From NCBI RefSeq assembly GCF_001046895.1, contig NZ_CAQI01000036.1, positions 62,001 to 126,000 on the forward strand: 64,000 bases of DNA, written 5' to 3'. The first letter of the stretch is position 1. Each line of letters begins with the position of its first letter. The notes under the pieces were generated by a model. The model ran no database searches. It had not been told where the DNA came from and saw only the letters and a program-made list of their open reading frames with translations. Positions 41,963 through 51,570 of this stretch are shown here, piece by piece. The DNA comes from Pseudarthrobacter siccitolerans (GTDB lineage Bacteria > Actinomycetota > Actinomycetes > Actinomycetales > Micrococcaceae). A program made the translations under genes and the position numbers.

Positions 41963-43248
41963 GCCCGCTCGAAGCCCGGGACCCGGCCGAAGTTACTGCC
42001 GTGAACCCCGTCACCGAGGCAGGACGGATGGCGCCGAAGAACTACGACGCCGTTTTGCTCGCCTCCTTCGGGGGGCCCGAAGGCCAGGAGGACGTCATCC
42101 CGTTCCTCCGCAACGTCACCCGCGGCCGGGGCATCCCGGACGAGCGGCTTGAGGAAGTGTCACACCACTACCGGGCCAATGGCGGCATCAGCCCCATCAA
42201 CCAGCAGAACCGTGAACTCAAGGCTGCCCTCGAGGCTGAACTGTCCGCCCGCGGCATCGAGCTGCCCGTGCTGTGGGGCAACCGCAACTGGGCCCCCTAC
42301 ATCCCGCAGACGCTGCAGGACGCTTACGACGCCGGCCACCGCCGCCTCCTGATGGTCACCACGAGTGCCTACTCCTGTTACTCCAGCTGCCGCCAGTACC
42401 GCGAGGACATCGGCATGGCACTGACCGAAACCGGCCTGGACGGCAGGCTCGAGGTGGACAAGGTGCGCCAGTACTTCGACCATCCCGGTTTTGTGGAACC
42501 CTTCATCGAAGGCACCGCCGCCGGCCTGGCTTCCGTCCGCGAACAGCTCGCCGCTGCCGGCACCCCCGACGCGCCGGTGCAGATCCTGTTTGCCACCCAC
42601 TCCATCCCCACCCGGGACGCCGACGCGGCAGGCCGGTCAGAGGGTGAACCCCGCGAATTCGAAGAGGGTTCGGCCTACGTTGCCCAGCACCTGGCCACCG
42701 GTGCCGCAGTGATGCAGCGCGTCGAAGAGGAAACCGGCCTGACCGCCCCCTGGTCCCTGGTGTACCAGTCCCGGTCCGGTGCCCCGCACGTGCCGTGGCT
42801 GGAGCCGGACATCAACGACGCCATCGAGGAACTCGCCGGCCAGGGCATCAAGGGCATTGTTATTGTGCCGCTCGGGTTCGTCAGCGACCACATGGAAGTC
42901 GTCTGGGACCTGGACACTGAAGCGCTGGAAACCTGCGCCAACCTTGGCCTTGCTGCCACCCGGGTGCCCACCCCCGGCACGCACCGCAAGTTCGTCAACG
43001 GCCTCGTGGACCTGATTTCCGAGCGGACCGTGGCCAACAACATCAGCGATCGTCCCGCCGTGACCGCCCTTGGTCCCTGGTACGACGTGTGCCGGCCGGG
43101 ATGCTGCGCGAACTTCCGCGGGGAAAAGCCGACCATCGCCGGAGCGGACACCACCGTAGGCACGGGCCACGATCCCTACCCTGGCGAAGCAGCTGCCGGC
43201 CAGGCCGCGGCCGCGTCAAATGCTGCCGGGGGAGCGCCGCAGCAGTGA
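41959..43248 (+). CDS. cpfC: Coproporphyrin ferrochelatase
   Basis: A 429-residue class I ferrochelatase inserting Fe2+ into coproporphyrin III. The catalytic His is in FATHSIPTRD and the Glu in SDHMEVVWDLDTE. A C-terminal cysteine motif DVCRPGCCANF, together with Cys in SAYSCYSSCRQYRED, fits the [2Fe-2S] cluster of actinobacterial ferrochelatases. The last ~35 residues are Ala/Gly-rich and probably disordered. ATGA overlap with chdC upstream and GTGA overlap with hemC downstream show coupled translation. The older symbol is hemH. Confidence 0.94.
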   Translation: MSPLEARDPAEVTAVNPVTEAGRMAPKNYDAVLLASFGGPEGQEDVIPFLRNVTRGRGIPDERLEEVSHHYRANGGISPINQQNRELKAALEAELSARGIELPVLWGNRNWAPYIPQTLQDAYDAGHRRLLMVTTSAYSCYSSCRQYREDIGMALTETGLDGRLEVDKVRQYFDHPGFVEPFIEGTAAGLASVREQLAAAGTPDAPVQILFATHSIPTRDADAAGRSEGEPREFEEGSAYVAQHLATGAAVMQRVEEETGLTAPWSLVYQSRSGAPHVPWLEPDINDAIEELAGQGIKGIVIVPLGFVSDHMEVVWDLDTEALETCANLGLAATRVPTPGTHRKFVNGLVDLISERTVANNISDRPAVTALGPWYDVCRPGCCANFRGEKPTIAGADTTVGTGHDPYPGEAAAGQAAAASNAAGGAPQQ

Positions 43249-44243
43249 CGGTCCGCATCGGAACCCGCGCCAGCAAGCTCGCGCTCACCCAGACGCAGCA
43301 GACAGCGGACCAGCTCGCCGCCGTCGGAGGCTTCCCCGTGGAGCTTGTCCACATCAGGACCGACGGCGACGTCCTCACCGGTTCCTTGTCGCAGATGGGC
43401 GGCACGGGCGTTTTCGTCGCCGCCCTGCGCGATGCGCTGCTGCGCAGCGAGTGCGACGTGGCGATCCATTCCCTGAAGGACCTGCCCACCGGCGCCGCAG
43501 TGGGGCTCAGCCTGGCGGCCACCCCGAAGCGGGTGGACGTCCGCGATGTCCTGTGTGCCCGTGACGGGCTCAAGCTCGCCGATCTCCCGTCCGGAGCTAC
43601 TGTTGGGACCGGTTCACCCCGCCGGGCAGCACAGCTCCGCGCCGCCCGCCCCGACCTGGACATCAAGGACATCCGCGGCAACGTTGACACCCGGCTGGGC
43701 AGGGTACCCGGGCTGCCGGGCAACGCCACGGACCAAGTGGTTCCGGGCAAATCCTGCGACCTCGACGCCGTAGTCCTGGCCGCGGCCGGGCTGGAAAGGA
43801 TCGGCCGGCTGGACGCCGTCAGCGAATTCCTCGAAACGGACGTGATGCTTCCCGCCGCAGGGCAGGGCTCGCTGGCCATCGAATGCCGCACCGCTGACGC
43901 TCCGCCGCGCCCCGGCTCCACCGAAGGGTCCAAGGAGGTCCTGGCCCAGGCACTGGCCGCCCTTGATGACCTGGACACCCGCCTGGCTGTCACTGCCGAA
44001 CGTGCCTTGCTGGCCCGCCTCGAGGCAGGCTGCGCCGCCCCGGTCGGCGCGTACGCCTACCGCAAGGGCAGCACGCTCCACCTCGAAGCCGTGGTGTGCG
44101 CCGTGGACGGCACCGCGTCGGTCAGGGACAAGCGGGCAACCGACGGCCTGACGGACGTGGGGGCCACCCTGCTGGGCATCGAACTCGCCGAGGTCCTCCT
44201 GTCCGCCGGTGCCGCCGGCATCGCAGACCTGCAGGCTTCCTGA
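43245..44243 (+). CDS. hemC: Hydroxymethylbilane synthase (porphobilinogen deaminase)
   Basis: A 332-residue enzyme polymerising four porphobilinogens on a dipyrromethane cofactor. The cofactor cysteine is C263 in LEAGCAAPVGAYA. The N-terminus VRIGTRASKLALTQT and VAIHSLKDLPT with the catalytic Asp are classic, and RGNVDTRLGR follows. The GTG start overlaps the cpfC stop by four bases. An upstream in-frame ATG exists but would extend deep into cpfC. Confidence 0.95.
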   Translation: MTVRIGTRASKLALTQTQQTADQLAAVGGFPVELVHIRTDGDVLTGSLSQMGGTGVFVAALRDALLRSECDVAIHSLKDLPTGAAVGLSLAATPKRVDVRDVLCARDGLKLADLPSGATVGTGSPRRAAQLRAARPDLDIKDIRGNVDTRLGRVPGLPGNATDQVVPGKSCDLDAVVLAAAGLERIGRLDAVSEFLETDVMLPAAGQGSLAIECRTADAPPRPGSTEGSKEVLAQALAALDDLDTRLAVTAERALLARLEAGCAAPVGAYAYRKGSTLHLEAVVCAVDGTASVRDKRATDGLTDVGATLLGIELAEVLLSAGAAGIADLQAS

Positions 44244-44300
44244 GTCAGCCATGGGACTGCTTTCACGCCACCGGAACCCCGTTCACGGGGGTCGCTGAGC

Positions 44301-45149
44301 ATGCCTGGCAGCAAGCCGCTTGACGGGGTCCGGGTCCTGATCACCCGGAGCCCGGAACGTTCGCTGCCCCTGGTGGCGGCGCTCCACGAGGCGGGCGCGC
44401 AGGCGGTGCTGCTGCCCCTGATCGACTTTGAGCGCGCCGCAGACCAGCATTCGCTGGACGTGGCCTGCGATGCCATGGGCGCCGGTGCCTTCGACTGGCT
44501 GGTAGTCACCAGCGCCACCACAGTACATGTCCTGCTGGCCAAGGCTGCTGAACGTGGCCTCAGCTTGCGGCGGTGGATCCCCGCCGGCACCCGGATCGCT
44601 GCCGTGGGACCGGCCTCCCGCCGGCTCCTGGAAACCGCAGGCCTGCCGGTGGAACTGACGCCCCGGGACGAACAGTCGGCAGCTGGACTCCTGGAGGTAT
44701 GGCCGGCCCGGGCCGGGAAGGTCCTGCTGCCCCAGGCGGACATCGCGCCGGCGCGCCTCGCCGAAGGGCTGAAGGCGGCAGGCTGCCTCGTCACGGCTGT
44801 CACCGCCTACCGGACCGTCGAGTATCCGGCGGCAGCGGAGCGCAGGCTCGCCATCCCAGCGGAGGACGCGGGACCTGGCCAGGTGCCGCCGTCGTACTCC
44901 CTGCTGGCGCCGGAAGCAGCGGCAGCGGACATCGCCGCCGGACTCATCCACGCGGTGGTGGCTGCCTCGCCCAGCGCGGTGCGGCGGATCCATGCGCTCT
45001 CGCCGCTGCACGGGTGCCGGCTGGTGGCGATCGGACGGTCGACGGCGGAGCAGGCCGCCGCGCTCGGCCTTCCCGTGGCTGCCATCGCCGCAGAGCCAAC
45101 GCCGCAAGGCCTGGTGGCCGCGGTGGAAACGGCGCTCGCCGCGGGTTGA
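44301..45149 (+). CDS. hemD: Uroporphyrinogen-III synthase
   Basis: A 282-residue enzyme that inverts ring D and closes hydroxymethylbilane to uroporphyrinogen III. The sequence is poorly conserved, as usual, but has VLITRSPERSLPLVAALHEAG, DWLVVTSATTVHVLL, KVLLPQADIA and the C-terminal LVAIGRSTAEQAAALG and PTPQGLVAAVETAL. GGGG occurs before the ATG. It lies 57 bases after hemC and 81 bases before hemB on the same strand, fitting one operon. Confidence 0.9.
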   Translation: MPGSKPLDGVRVLITRSPERSLPLVAALHEAGAQAVLLPLIDFERAADQHSLDVACDAMGAGAFDWLVVTSATTVHVLLAKAAERGLSLRRWIPAGTRIAAVGPASRRLLETAGLPVELTPRDEQSAAGLLEVWPARAGKVLLPQADIAPARLAEGLKAAGCLVTAVTAYRTVEYPAAAERRLAIPAEDAGPGQVPPSYSLLAPEAAAADIAAGLIHAVVAASPSAVRRIHALSPLHGCRLVAIGRSTAEQAAALGLPVAAIAAEPTPQGLVAAVETALAAG

Positions 45150-45230
45150 CGGGCCGAGGCATGCCGCAGGGTGCGGACAACCGCCAGCGGGTACACACAC
45201 ATTCCTCAGACAACGTGAAGGACGTCGAAC

Positions 45231-46211
45231 ATGACATTTCCGAGCCAACGCCCCCGCCGCCTCCGCACGACTCCGGCCATGCGCCGGCTGACCGCTGAAA
45301 CGCGGCTGGCGCCGGCCGAGCTGATCCTTCCCGCCTTCATCCGTGAGGGCCTGGCCGAGCCCAACCCGATCACGTCGATGCCGGGCGTTGTGCAGCACAC
45401 CACTGACACGCTGAAAAGGGCCGCGGGGGAAGCCGTTGAGCTCGGCCTGGGCGGAATTATGCTGTTCGGCATCCCCGAGACCCGCGACGCGGAGGGGACC
45501 GCATCCCTTGATCCTGAGGGTGTCCTGAACAAGGCCATCCGGGATGTCCGGGCGGAGGTTGGTGATGACCTGGTGATCATGAGCGACGTGTGCCTGGACG
45601 AGTTCACGGACCACGGCCACTGCGGGGTGCTCGACGCCGACGGTTACGTGGACAACGACCGCACCGTTGAGATTTACGCCCGGATGGCTGTGGCACAGGC
45701 CGACGCCGGCGCCCACATGTTGGGCCCCTCCGGAATGATGGACGGCCAGGTGGCCGCCATCCGCTCGGCGCTGGACCAGGCCGGGCACACCAACACCTCG
45801 GTTGTTGCCTACGCCGCCAAGTACGCGTCAGCCTTCTACGGTCCGTTCCGGGAAGCGGTGGACTCGCAGCTCAAGGGCGACCGGCGGACCTACCAGATGG
45901 ACGCCGGCAACCGGACCGAAGCCCTCCGGGAGGTGGAACTGGACCTTGCCGAGGGAGCGGACGTGGTGATGGTGAAGCCGGCCATGAGCTACCTGGACAT
46001 CGTTGCCGATGTAGCCGCCATGAGCCCGGTCCCGGTGGCCGCCTACCAGATCTCGGGGGAGTACGCGATGATCGAGGCGGCCGCCGCCAACGGCTGGATC
46101 GACCGCCGTGCCGCCATCACGGAATCGGTGCTGGGCATCCGGCGCGCGGGGGCCCACATGGTCCTGACCTACTGGGCAGCTGAACTGGCCGGCTGGCTGA
46201 AGGAGTCCTGA
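45231..46211 (+). CDS. hemB: Delta-aminolevulinic acid dehydratase
   Basis: A 326-residue TIM-barrel enzyme condensing two ALA to porphobilinogen. Schiff-base lysines are in [15 protein letters not shown] and [11 protein letters not shown]. The metal site reads [15 protein letters not shown] with C121, D123 and C131: the middle cysteine of the classical zinc enzyme is Asp, so metal dependence may differ from the E. coli type. GAAGGACG precedes the ATG. Its TGA shares one base with the ATG of the LLM oxidoreductase gene. Confidence 0.95.
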   Translation: MTFPSQRPRRLRTTPAMRRLTAETRLAPAELILPAFIREGLAEPNPITSMPGVVQHTTDTLKRAAGEAVELGLGGIMLFGIPETRDAEGTASLDPEGVLNKAIRDVRAEVGDDLVIMSDVCLDEFTDHGHCGVLDADGYVDNDRTVEIYARMAVAQADAGAHMLGPSGMMDGQVAAIRSALDQAGHTNTSVVAYAAKYASAFYGPFREAVDSQLKGDRRTYQMDAGNRTEALREVELDLAEGADVVMVKPAMSYLDIVADVAAMSPVPVAAYQISGEYAMIEAAAANGWIDRRAAITESVLGIRRAGAHMVLTYWAAELAGWLKES

Positions 46212-47284
46212 TGACTGAAGTCCCGGCCAGCCCCACGGCGCCCGTGGGCCCGCAACGGATCCTCCTGGGGTTGAACACATTCGGCGATGTTGGCGAGAAC
46301 CCGGACGGCAGCCCGCAGCCGCATGCCCGCGTGCTGCGCCAGCTGCTGGAACAGGCGGAACTGGCGGACGCCGTCGGACTTCACGCTTTTGGGGTGGGGG
46401 AGCACCACCGCAAGGATTATGCGGTGTCCGCGCCCGAGGTCTTCCTGGCTGCGGCCGCAGCCCGGACCACCCGGATCCGCCTCGGTTCGGCCGTCACGGT
46501 CCTGAGCTCCGATGATCCCATCCGGGTGTTCCAGCGCTTCTCCACGGTAGACGCCCTCTCCAACGGGCGGGCCGAGGTGATGCTGGGGCGTGGCTCCTTC
46601 ATCGAGTCCTTCCCGCTGTTCGGACTGGACCTGGCCGACTACGAGCTCCTGTTCGAAGAGAAGCTCGAACTGTTCGACAAGGTGCGGGCGCAGAAGCCGG
46701 TGCACTGGGAAGGCCGCACCAGGCCCGCCCTCGCCGGCCTGAGCGTGTACCCGCCCCTGGAACATCACCTGCTGCCCACCTGGATCGGCGTGGGCGGAAC
46801 CCCCGAATCCGTGCTCCGCAGCGCGCAGTACGGCTATCCGGTCATTTTCGCGATCATCGGCGGCCAGCCGCGCAGCTTCCGCCCCCTGGCGGACCTGTAC
46901 CGGGAAGCCATGGCGAAGTACGGCCACCCGATGCAGCAGGTCGCCACGCACTCGCCGGGCCACGTGGCCGACACCGACGAACAGGCCCGCGAGGAACTCT
47001 TCCCGCACTGGCTGAAGCTGCGGAACAAGCTCGGAGCCGAACGCGGCTGGGGACCTGCCGGACGGGGCGAGTTCGAAGCCCTGTGCGCTCCCGAGGGGGC
47101 CCTCTATGTCGGGTCGCCGGAAACCGTGGCGCAAAAAATTGTCCAGCTCAAGCAGAACCTCGGCGTGGACCGCTTCGACTTCAAGTACAGTAACGGCCCG
47201 CTGCCGCACTCGGCAATGATGCGCTCCATCGAGCTGATGGGTACTGCCGTGGCGCCCCGGGTTGCGGAACTGCTCGGCAACTGA
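46211..47284 (+). CDS. Luciferase-like (LLM class) flavin oxidoreductase
   Basis: A 357-residue TIM-barrel flavoprotein with [44 protein letters not shown] and [12 protein letters not shown], the flavin-binding features of the bacterial luciferase-like family (close to the LLM subgroup with a GEHH motif). Substrate and flavin cofactor (FMN or F420) are not decidable here. It overlaps hemB by one base and precedes hemL by 29 bases, so it is embedded in the haem operon. I know no haem-pathway role for such enzymes. Confidence 0.85.
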   Translation: MTEVPASPTAPVGPQRILLGLNTFGDVGENPDGSPQPHARVLRQLLEQAELADAVGLHAFGVGEHHRKDYAVSAPEVFLAAAAARTTRIRLGSAVTVLSSDDPIRVFQRFSTVDALSNGRAEVMLGRGSFIESFPLFGLDLADYELLFEEKLELFDKVRAQKPVHWEGRTRPALAGLSVYPPLEHHLLPTWIGVGGTPESVLRSAQYGYPVIFAIIGGQPRSFRPLADLYREAMAKYGHPMQQVATHSPGHVADTDEQAREELFPHWLKLRNKLGAERGWGPAGRGEFEALCAPEGALYVGSPETVAQKIVQLKQNLGVDRFDFKYSNGPLPHSAMMRSIELMGTAVAPRVAELLGN

Positions 47285-47313
47285 GCTGCCGGCTAACTGA
47301 GAGAATAGGAACC

Positions 47314-48645
47314 ATGACTTCCAGCAATCCTCGCAACGAGGCACTCTTCGACCGCGCCCGCCAGCTGATGCCGGGCGGGGTGAACTCGCCGGTCCGCGCC
47401 TTCGGGTCCGTGGGCGGCACGCCGCGCTTTATGGTTTCAGCCAAGGGCCCGTACCTGACGGACGCCGACGGCAAGGAATACGTGGACCTGGTCTGCTCCT
47501 GGGGCCCGGCGCTGCTCGGCCACGCACACCCCGCCGTGCTGGACGCCGTCCACGCCGCTGTGGACCGCGGCCTCTCCTTCGGCGCATCCACGCCCGATGA
47601 GGCGAACCTGGCAGAAATCGTCAAGGAACGCGTGCCCGCGGTGGAACGCCTCCGGATGGTCTCCACCGGCACCGAAGCCACCATGACCGCTGTCCGGCTG
47701 GCCCGCGGCTTCACCGGCCGCAACCTCATCATCAAGTTCGCCGGCTGCTACCACGGCCACCTGGACGGCCTGCTCGCTGCTGCCGGCTCGGGCGTGGCAA
47801 CGCTCGCCCTGCCGGGCTCCGCGGGGGTCACCGAAGCCACCGCGGCCGAAACCCTGGTACTGCCGTACAACGACCTCGCCGCCGTCAAGGAAGCGTTCGC
47901 CACCCACGGCTCCAACATCGCCGCTGTCATCACCGAAGCGGCGCCGGCCAACATGGGTGTGGTCACCCCGGAGGAAGGCTTCAACCTCGGCCTGTCCCGC
48001 ATCACCCGGGAGCACGGCGCGCTGCTGATTGTGGACGAGGTCCTCACCGGCTTCCGCACCGGCTACTCCGGCTACTGGGGCCTGACCGGCGGCGCAGCCG
48101 ATGCGGCCGAGCCGTGGACGCCGGACCTGCTCACCTTCGGCAAGGTCATCGGCGGAGGAATGCCGACGGCGGCCCTCGGCGGGCGTGCCGACGTCATGGA
48201 CTACCTCGCCCCTACCGGCCCCGTGTACCAGGCAGGCACCCTGTCCGGAAACCCGGTGGCCATGGCCGCCGGCGTGGCCACGCTGACCCATGCCACCCGG
48301 GACGTCTACTCCTTCATCGATGTCCGCTCGCTGGAACTGTCCTCGGCGCTGTCCACTGCCTTGGACGCGGCCGGGGTGGACCACTCCATCCAGTTCGCCG
48401 GGAACCTTTTCTCGGTGGCTTTCGGCACCTCCGCCCGCGGCGTCCGCAACTACGCCGACGCCCAGGCACAGGAAGCCTTCCGGTACGCGCCGTTCTTCCA
48501 CTCCATGCTCGAATCCGGTGTCTACCTGCCGCCGTCCGTCTTCGAAGCCTGGTTCCTGTCCGCCGCGCACGATGACGCCGCCATGAACCGGATCTTCGAC
48601 GCTCTGCCCGCCGCGGCGAAGGCTGCCGCAGCCGCACAGGGCTAA
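47314..48645 (+). CDS. hemL: Glutamate-1-semialdehyde 2,1-aminomutase
   Basis: A 443-residue PLP enzyme making 5-aminolevulinate from the HemA product. The family start is [32 protein letters not shown] binds the cofactor phosphate, [13 protein letters not shown] is the aspartate region, and the PLP lysine is in [19 protein letters not shown] lies close to the ATG. It is the last gene of the chdC-to-hemL run; a long palindrome and then a strong terminator follow. Confidence 0.96.
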   Translation: MTSSNPRNEALFDRARQLMPGGVNSPVRAFGSVGGTPRFMVSAKGPYLTDADGKEYVDLVCSWGPALLGHAHPAVLDAVHAAVDRGLSFGASTPDEANLAEIVKERVPAVERLRMVSTGTEATMTAVRLARGFTGRNLIIKFAGCYHGHLDGLLAAAGSGVATLALPGSAGVTEATAAETLVLPYNDLAAVKEAFATHGSNIAAVITEAAPANMGVVTPEEGFNLGLSRITREHGALLIVDEVLTGFRTGYSGYWGLTGGAADAAEPWTPDLLTFGKVIGGGMPTAALGGRADVMDYLAPTGPVYQAGTLSGNPVAMAAGVATLTHATRDVYSFIDVRSLELSSALSTALDAAGVDHSIQFAGNLFSVAFGTSARGVRNYADAQAQEAFRYAPFFHSMLESGVYLPPSVFEAWFLSAAHDDAAMNRIFDALPAAAKAAAAAQG

Positions 48646-48681
48646 GCTCCGCCGGCGGGACCGCCGTCGTCCCTCTCTCTG

Positions 48682-48737
48682 CGAGATGGCACTAACGGCA
48701 ATCCCGGAGCCTGGAACTGCCGTGATATGCCATCTCG
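48682..48737. repeat. 56-base imperfect palindrome after hemL
   Basis: The outer arms CGAGATGGCA...ACGGCA (48682-48700) and TGCCGT...TGCCATCTCG (48718-48737) pair over 16 positions around a three-to-four-base internal bulge. Inner CCGG/CTGG can extend the stem around AGC. It lies between the hemL stop and the terminator and resembles a dispersed extragenic palindrome rather than a terminator, as no T-run follows. Confidence 0.75.
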
Positions 48738-48746
48738 GCGCGGACA

Positions 48747-48789
48747 AAAGGAAATCCCCGGTTGCAGTGCGCAACCGGGGATTTCCTTT
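48747..48789. terminator. Bidirectional terminator, hemL / second ABC importer
   Basis: A perfect 19-bp stem (arms 48747-48765 and 48771-48789) with loop AGTGC, between convergent genes. The outer stem bases supply short A and T runs on both strands. Confidence 0.9.
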
Positions 48790-48802
48790 GATGCTTCAGG
48801 AG

Positions 48803-49540
48803 TTACAGGACGTCCGAGAGGAAGCCCTTCAGGCGCGCGGTTTCCGGGGCGCTGAAGATCTTCTCGGGCGGACCCGACTCCACCACCACGCCGGCATCCA
48901 TAAACGTCACCGTGTCCGACACGTTGCGGGAGAAGCCCATTTCGTGGGTTACCACCACCATGGTCATTCCGCCCTTTGCGAGGTCGGTCATCAGCGCCAG
49001 GACGCCCTTGACCAGTTCGGGGTCCAGCGCGGAGGTGGCCTCGTCAAAGAACATCACTTCCGGCTTCATGGCCAGTGCACGGGCAATCGCAACGCGCTGC
49101 TGCTGGCCGCCGGAGAGGTTGGCGGGGCGGGCATCGGCCTTGTGCTTCAGGCCCACCAGGTCCAGCTGCTCCAGTGCCTCGGCACGGGCCTGGTCCTTGG
49201 GCAGGTTCCGCAGCTTGCGCAACGCCAGGGACACGTTCTCCACCACTGTTTTATGCGGGAACAGGTTGAACTGCTGGAACACCATGCCGATCCGCTGCCG
49301 GAGCTCGTCCGGGTTGTCCTTCAGGACCGAGCGGCCATCCAGCAGGATGTCGCCCTGATCCGGTTCAATCAGCCGGTTCATCACCCGAAGGAGTGTGGAC
49401 TTGCCGGAACCGGACGGACCGATCACCGAGGCGGTGGTGCCCTTCTCCACGTGCAGGTCAATGCCGCGAAGAACGTGGTTATGGCCGAACGAGAGGTGCA
49501 GGTTCTTGCCGGTCAGGGTTCCGGAAGCGAATTCCGTCAT
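48803..49540 (-). CDS. Polar amino-acid ABC transporter ATP-binding protein
   Basis: A 245-residue GlnQ-like ATPase. Walker A is GPSGSGKST (about residues 41-49), the signature is LSGGQQQR, Walker B is [14 protein letters not shown] and the switch His is in VVTHEMGFS. Its ATG overlaps the permease stop by four bases. It is the last gene of a binding protein-permease-ATPase operon paralogous to, but not closely identical with, gluA. The substrate is unknown beyond the polar amino-acid class. Confidence 0.92.
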   Translation of the reverse strand: MTEFASGTLTGKNLHLSFGHNHVLRGIDLHVEKGTTASVIGPSGSGKSTLLRVMNRLIEPDQGDILLDGRSVLKDNPDELRQRIGMVFQQFNLFPHKTVVENVSLALRKLRNLPKDQARAEALEQLDLVGLKHKADARPANLSGGQQQRVAIARALAMKPEVMFFDEATSALDPELVKGVLALMTDLAKGGMTMVVVTHEMGFSRNVSDTVTFMDAGVVVESGPPEKIFSAPETARLKGFLSDVL

Positions 49541-50301
49541 GCCTGTGCCCCCTTGCCGATAGGTGCTGCCAGCTCATCCGGTTCCTTCTTCTCCGGCTTG
49601 CCGGTACGCAGCCGGTGGTCGATGAAGTTCACGAAGTGGGTGAGCGGGACGGTCAGGATCAGGTACAGCACACCGGCCGCCACCAGCGGTGAAAGGTTTC
49701 CCGTGTTGGCCATGGCGTCGTTTCCGATCCGGAAGATTTCCCGGTCGGAGGCGGCCAGGCCCAGCATAAACACCAGCGAGGAATCCTTCAGCAGCGAGAT
49801 GAACTGATTCACCAGGGCCGGAAGGACCCTGCGGATGCCCTGCGGCACCACCACCAGCCGCATGGAGCTGCCGTAGCTGAATCCAAGCGCCCTGGAGGCC
49901 TCCAACTGTCCCTTTTCAACACTCTGGATGCCGGACCGGAAGATCTCGCCGATGTAGGCGGCTGCGATCAGGGTCAGGGCCAGGATGCCCAGCGGATAAG
50001 GGTTCCGCGAACCCGTGATCTCACGGGCGATCGGGCTCAGTCCGATGCCGATGACCAGGATCACGAGGATGGCCGGGAGGCCGCGGAAAATATCGGTGTA
50101 GATGCGTGCCACCCACCGGGCTCCCGCATTGCGGGAGATCCCCATCATGGCCAGCAGCAGCCCCAGCAGGGAACCCAGAACGCCGGAGGCCACAGCCAGA
50201 ATCAGGGTGTTGGGCAGACCCACCATGAGCAGGGCGGGAATGACTTTCGCCATTTCCTCCCAGTTGAAGAAGGTGTCAGCAAGCTGGTCCAGGAGATCCA
50301 T
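49537..50301 (-). CDS. Polar amino-acid ABC transporter permease
   Basis: A 254-residue membrane permease with about five helices. [24 protein letters not shown] begins the conserved core, [18 protein letters not shown] and the coupling loop [21 protein letters not shown] follow, then [19 protein letters not shown]. As the only permease in the operon it probably forms a homodimer, unlike the GluC/GluD pair. Its start is 16 bases after the binding-protein stop. Confidence 0.9.
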   Translation of the reverse strand: MDLLDQLADTFFNWEEMAKVIPALLMVGLPNTLILAVASGVLGSLLGLLLAMMGISRNAGARWVARIYTDIFRGLPAILVILVIGIGLSPIAREITGSRNPYPLGILALTLIAAAYIGEIFRSGIQSVEKGQLEASRALGFSYGSSMRLVVVPQGIRRVLPALVNQFISLLKDSSLVFMLGLAASDREIFRIGNDAMANTGNLSPLVAAGVLYLILTVPLTHFVNFIDHRLRTGKPEKKEPDELAAPIGKGAQA

Positions 50302-50317
50302 AAACGTCCCGGCTCAA

Positions 50318-51253
50318 TCAGCTCTGGGGAACCGTGGCGGCCTTGCTGCCCGGCTTCCAGTCAGTCGGCATTTCGCGGTCCGGGTACCACTCCTTGGTCA
50401 GCTTGGACCAGGTCCCGTCTTCAACTACGGCGTCAAGGCCGGAGTTCAGCGCATCAATCAGGGGCTGGTTGTCCTTGGCCACAGCATAGGCAGTGAAGTT
50501 CTCGGTATTGATCTTGGACTCGACGATAGCGGTGCCGTCGCCTTCCTTAACCTGGCCCTCAGCCTGCTGGGAAGGCGCCACCCAGGCATCCACCTGGCCG
50601 TTGCGGACGTTGGCGTACACGGTCGCGTAGTCCGGGAAGCGGATCGGTTCCATGTTCAGCGTGTTGGTGACGTAGTCGTCCTGGACCGTGCCCTGAACAA
50701 CGCCGATGCGCAGATCCTCCGTCAGGTCGTCAAAACTCTTGACGTCGCCGTCGGTCTTGGCCACAACGGCCATAAAGCCGAAGTCGTAGCCGTTGGTGAA
50801 GCCGACATTCTGGCGGCGGGCTTCGGTGGTGGAGATGGAGGAGGATCCGACGTCGAACTGCCGGGTGGAAACCTGGGAGAGCAGGGCGGAGAAGTCGGTG
50901 GCAACGAATTCGACCTCGAGGCCGAGCTTGCCGGCAATAGCGCGCAGCAGTTCGTTGTCGTAGCCCGTGAACTTGCCGGAGGGATCAATGAAAATGTTCG
51001 GGGGTGCATCCGAGAGGGTGCCCACCTCGAGCTTGCCTTCGGTGTTCAGGCCGAGCTTGGTCTTGTCGATCTGGTCGATCGGGGTGACGTCGTCAGTGGT
51101 GTACTTGTCCAGCGTCTGCTGGTCACTGCCGGCGAGGGCGTCAGTCGGGGTACCGCTGGGCTGCGAGGATCCTGAGCCGCAGGCTGCCAGGGAAACAGCG
51201 AGGGCGAGTGCAACGGGCGCGGTAGTGAGCCACTTCATCGCTTTGATTTTCAT
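50318..51253 (-). CDS. Amino-acid ABC transporter substrate-binding lipoprotein
   Basis: A 311-residue family-3 solute-binding lipoprotein. MKIKAMKWLTTAPVALALAV is the signal, with lipobox LAAC at about residues 22-25 and then a Gly/Ser linker. The binding fold has GKFTGYDNELLRAIAGKLG, RQFDVGSSSISTTEARR, LRIGVVQGTVQDDYV and AVAKDNQPLIDALNSGLDAV. First gene of the operon. No reliable -10 box was found; a TTGACT on the minus strand at 51280-51285 is a possible -35. The ligand is unknown. Confidence 0.9.
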   Translation of the reverse strand: MKIKAMKWLTTAPVALALAVSLAACGSGSSQPSGTPTDALAGSDQQTLDKYTTDDVTPIDQIDKTKLGLNTEGKLEVGTLSDAPPNIFIDPSGKFTGYDNELLRAIAGKLGLEVEFVATDFSALLSQVSTRQFDVGSSSISTTEARRQNVGFTNGYDFGFMAVVAKTDGDVKSFDDLTEDLRIGVVQGTVQDDYVTNTLNMEPIRFPDYATVYANVRNGQVDAWVAPSQQAEGQVKEGDGTAIVESKINTENFTAYAVAKDNQPLIDALNSGLDAVVEDGTWSKLTKEWYPDREMPTDWKPGSKAATVPQS

Positions 51254-51570
51254 CAGGTTGTCACTTTCATTGAGTCATAAGTCAACCGGGCCGCAAGGCT
51301 GCGCTGGTGGCGCCTGGCACCTGCCCGGTGCTGGTCAAGCAAAGCCTGGGCAGGGGTGACCGCAAAACTTTATTGTCTCACTTCGGCCTTTTGGACCCGA
51401 TAAATGAAGAACAGACGCACTTCCCGCCGTTCCGTGGAAGGAAATTCGTCAAATGGCCCGCATCTACGCGCGTGAGCAGCACCAGCGCGGCCCTGCAACG
51501 AATTCAGGAACACAAAAGTCAGCAAACTTATTAAGCGATGTGACTGATATCTCGCGGAGAACCAGCAGTC
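51254..51570. other. 317-base gene-free gap
   Basis: It lies upstream of the binding-protein gene and downstream of the exonuclease gene, both on the minus strand. Part of it (51360-51550) is less GC-rich than its surroundings. I found no convincing gene, hairpin terminator or repeat. It should hold the promoter of the ABC importer operon, and an undetected small RNA cannot be excluded. Confidence 0.5.

Noticed and set aside
51307..51534. A 75-codon open frame in the gap upstream of the second ABC importer.
   Set aside because: It has no ribosome site, no recognisable motif and atypical composition; it is probably chance.
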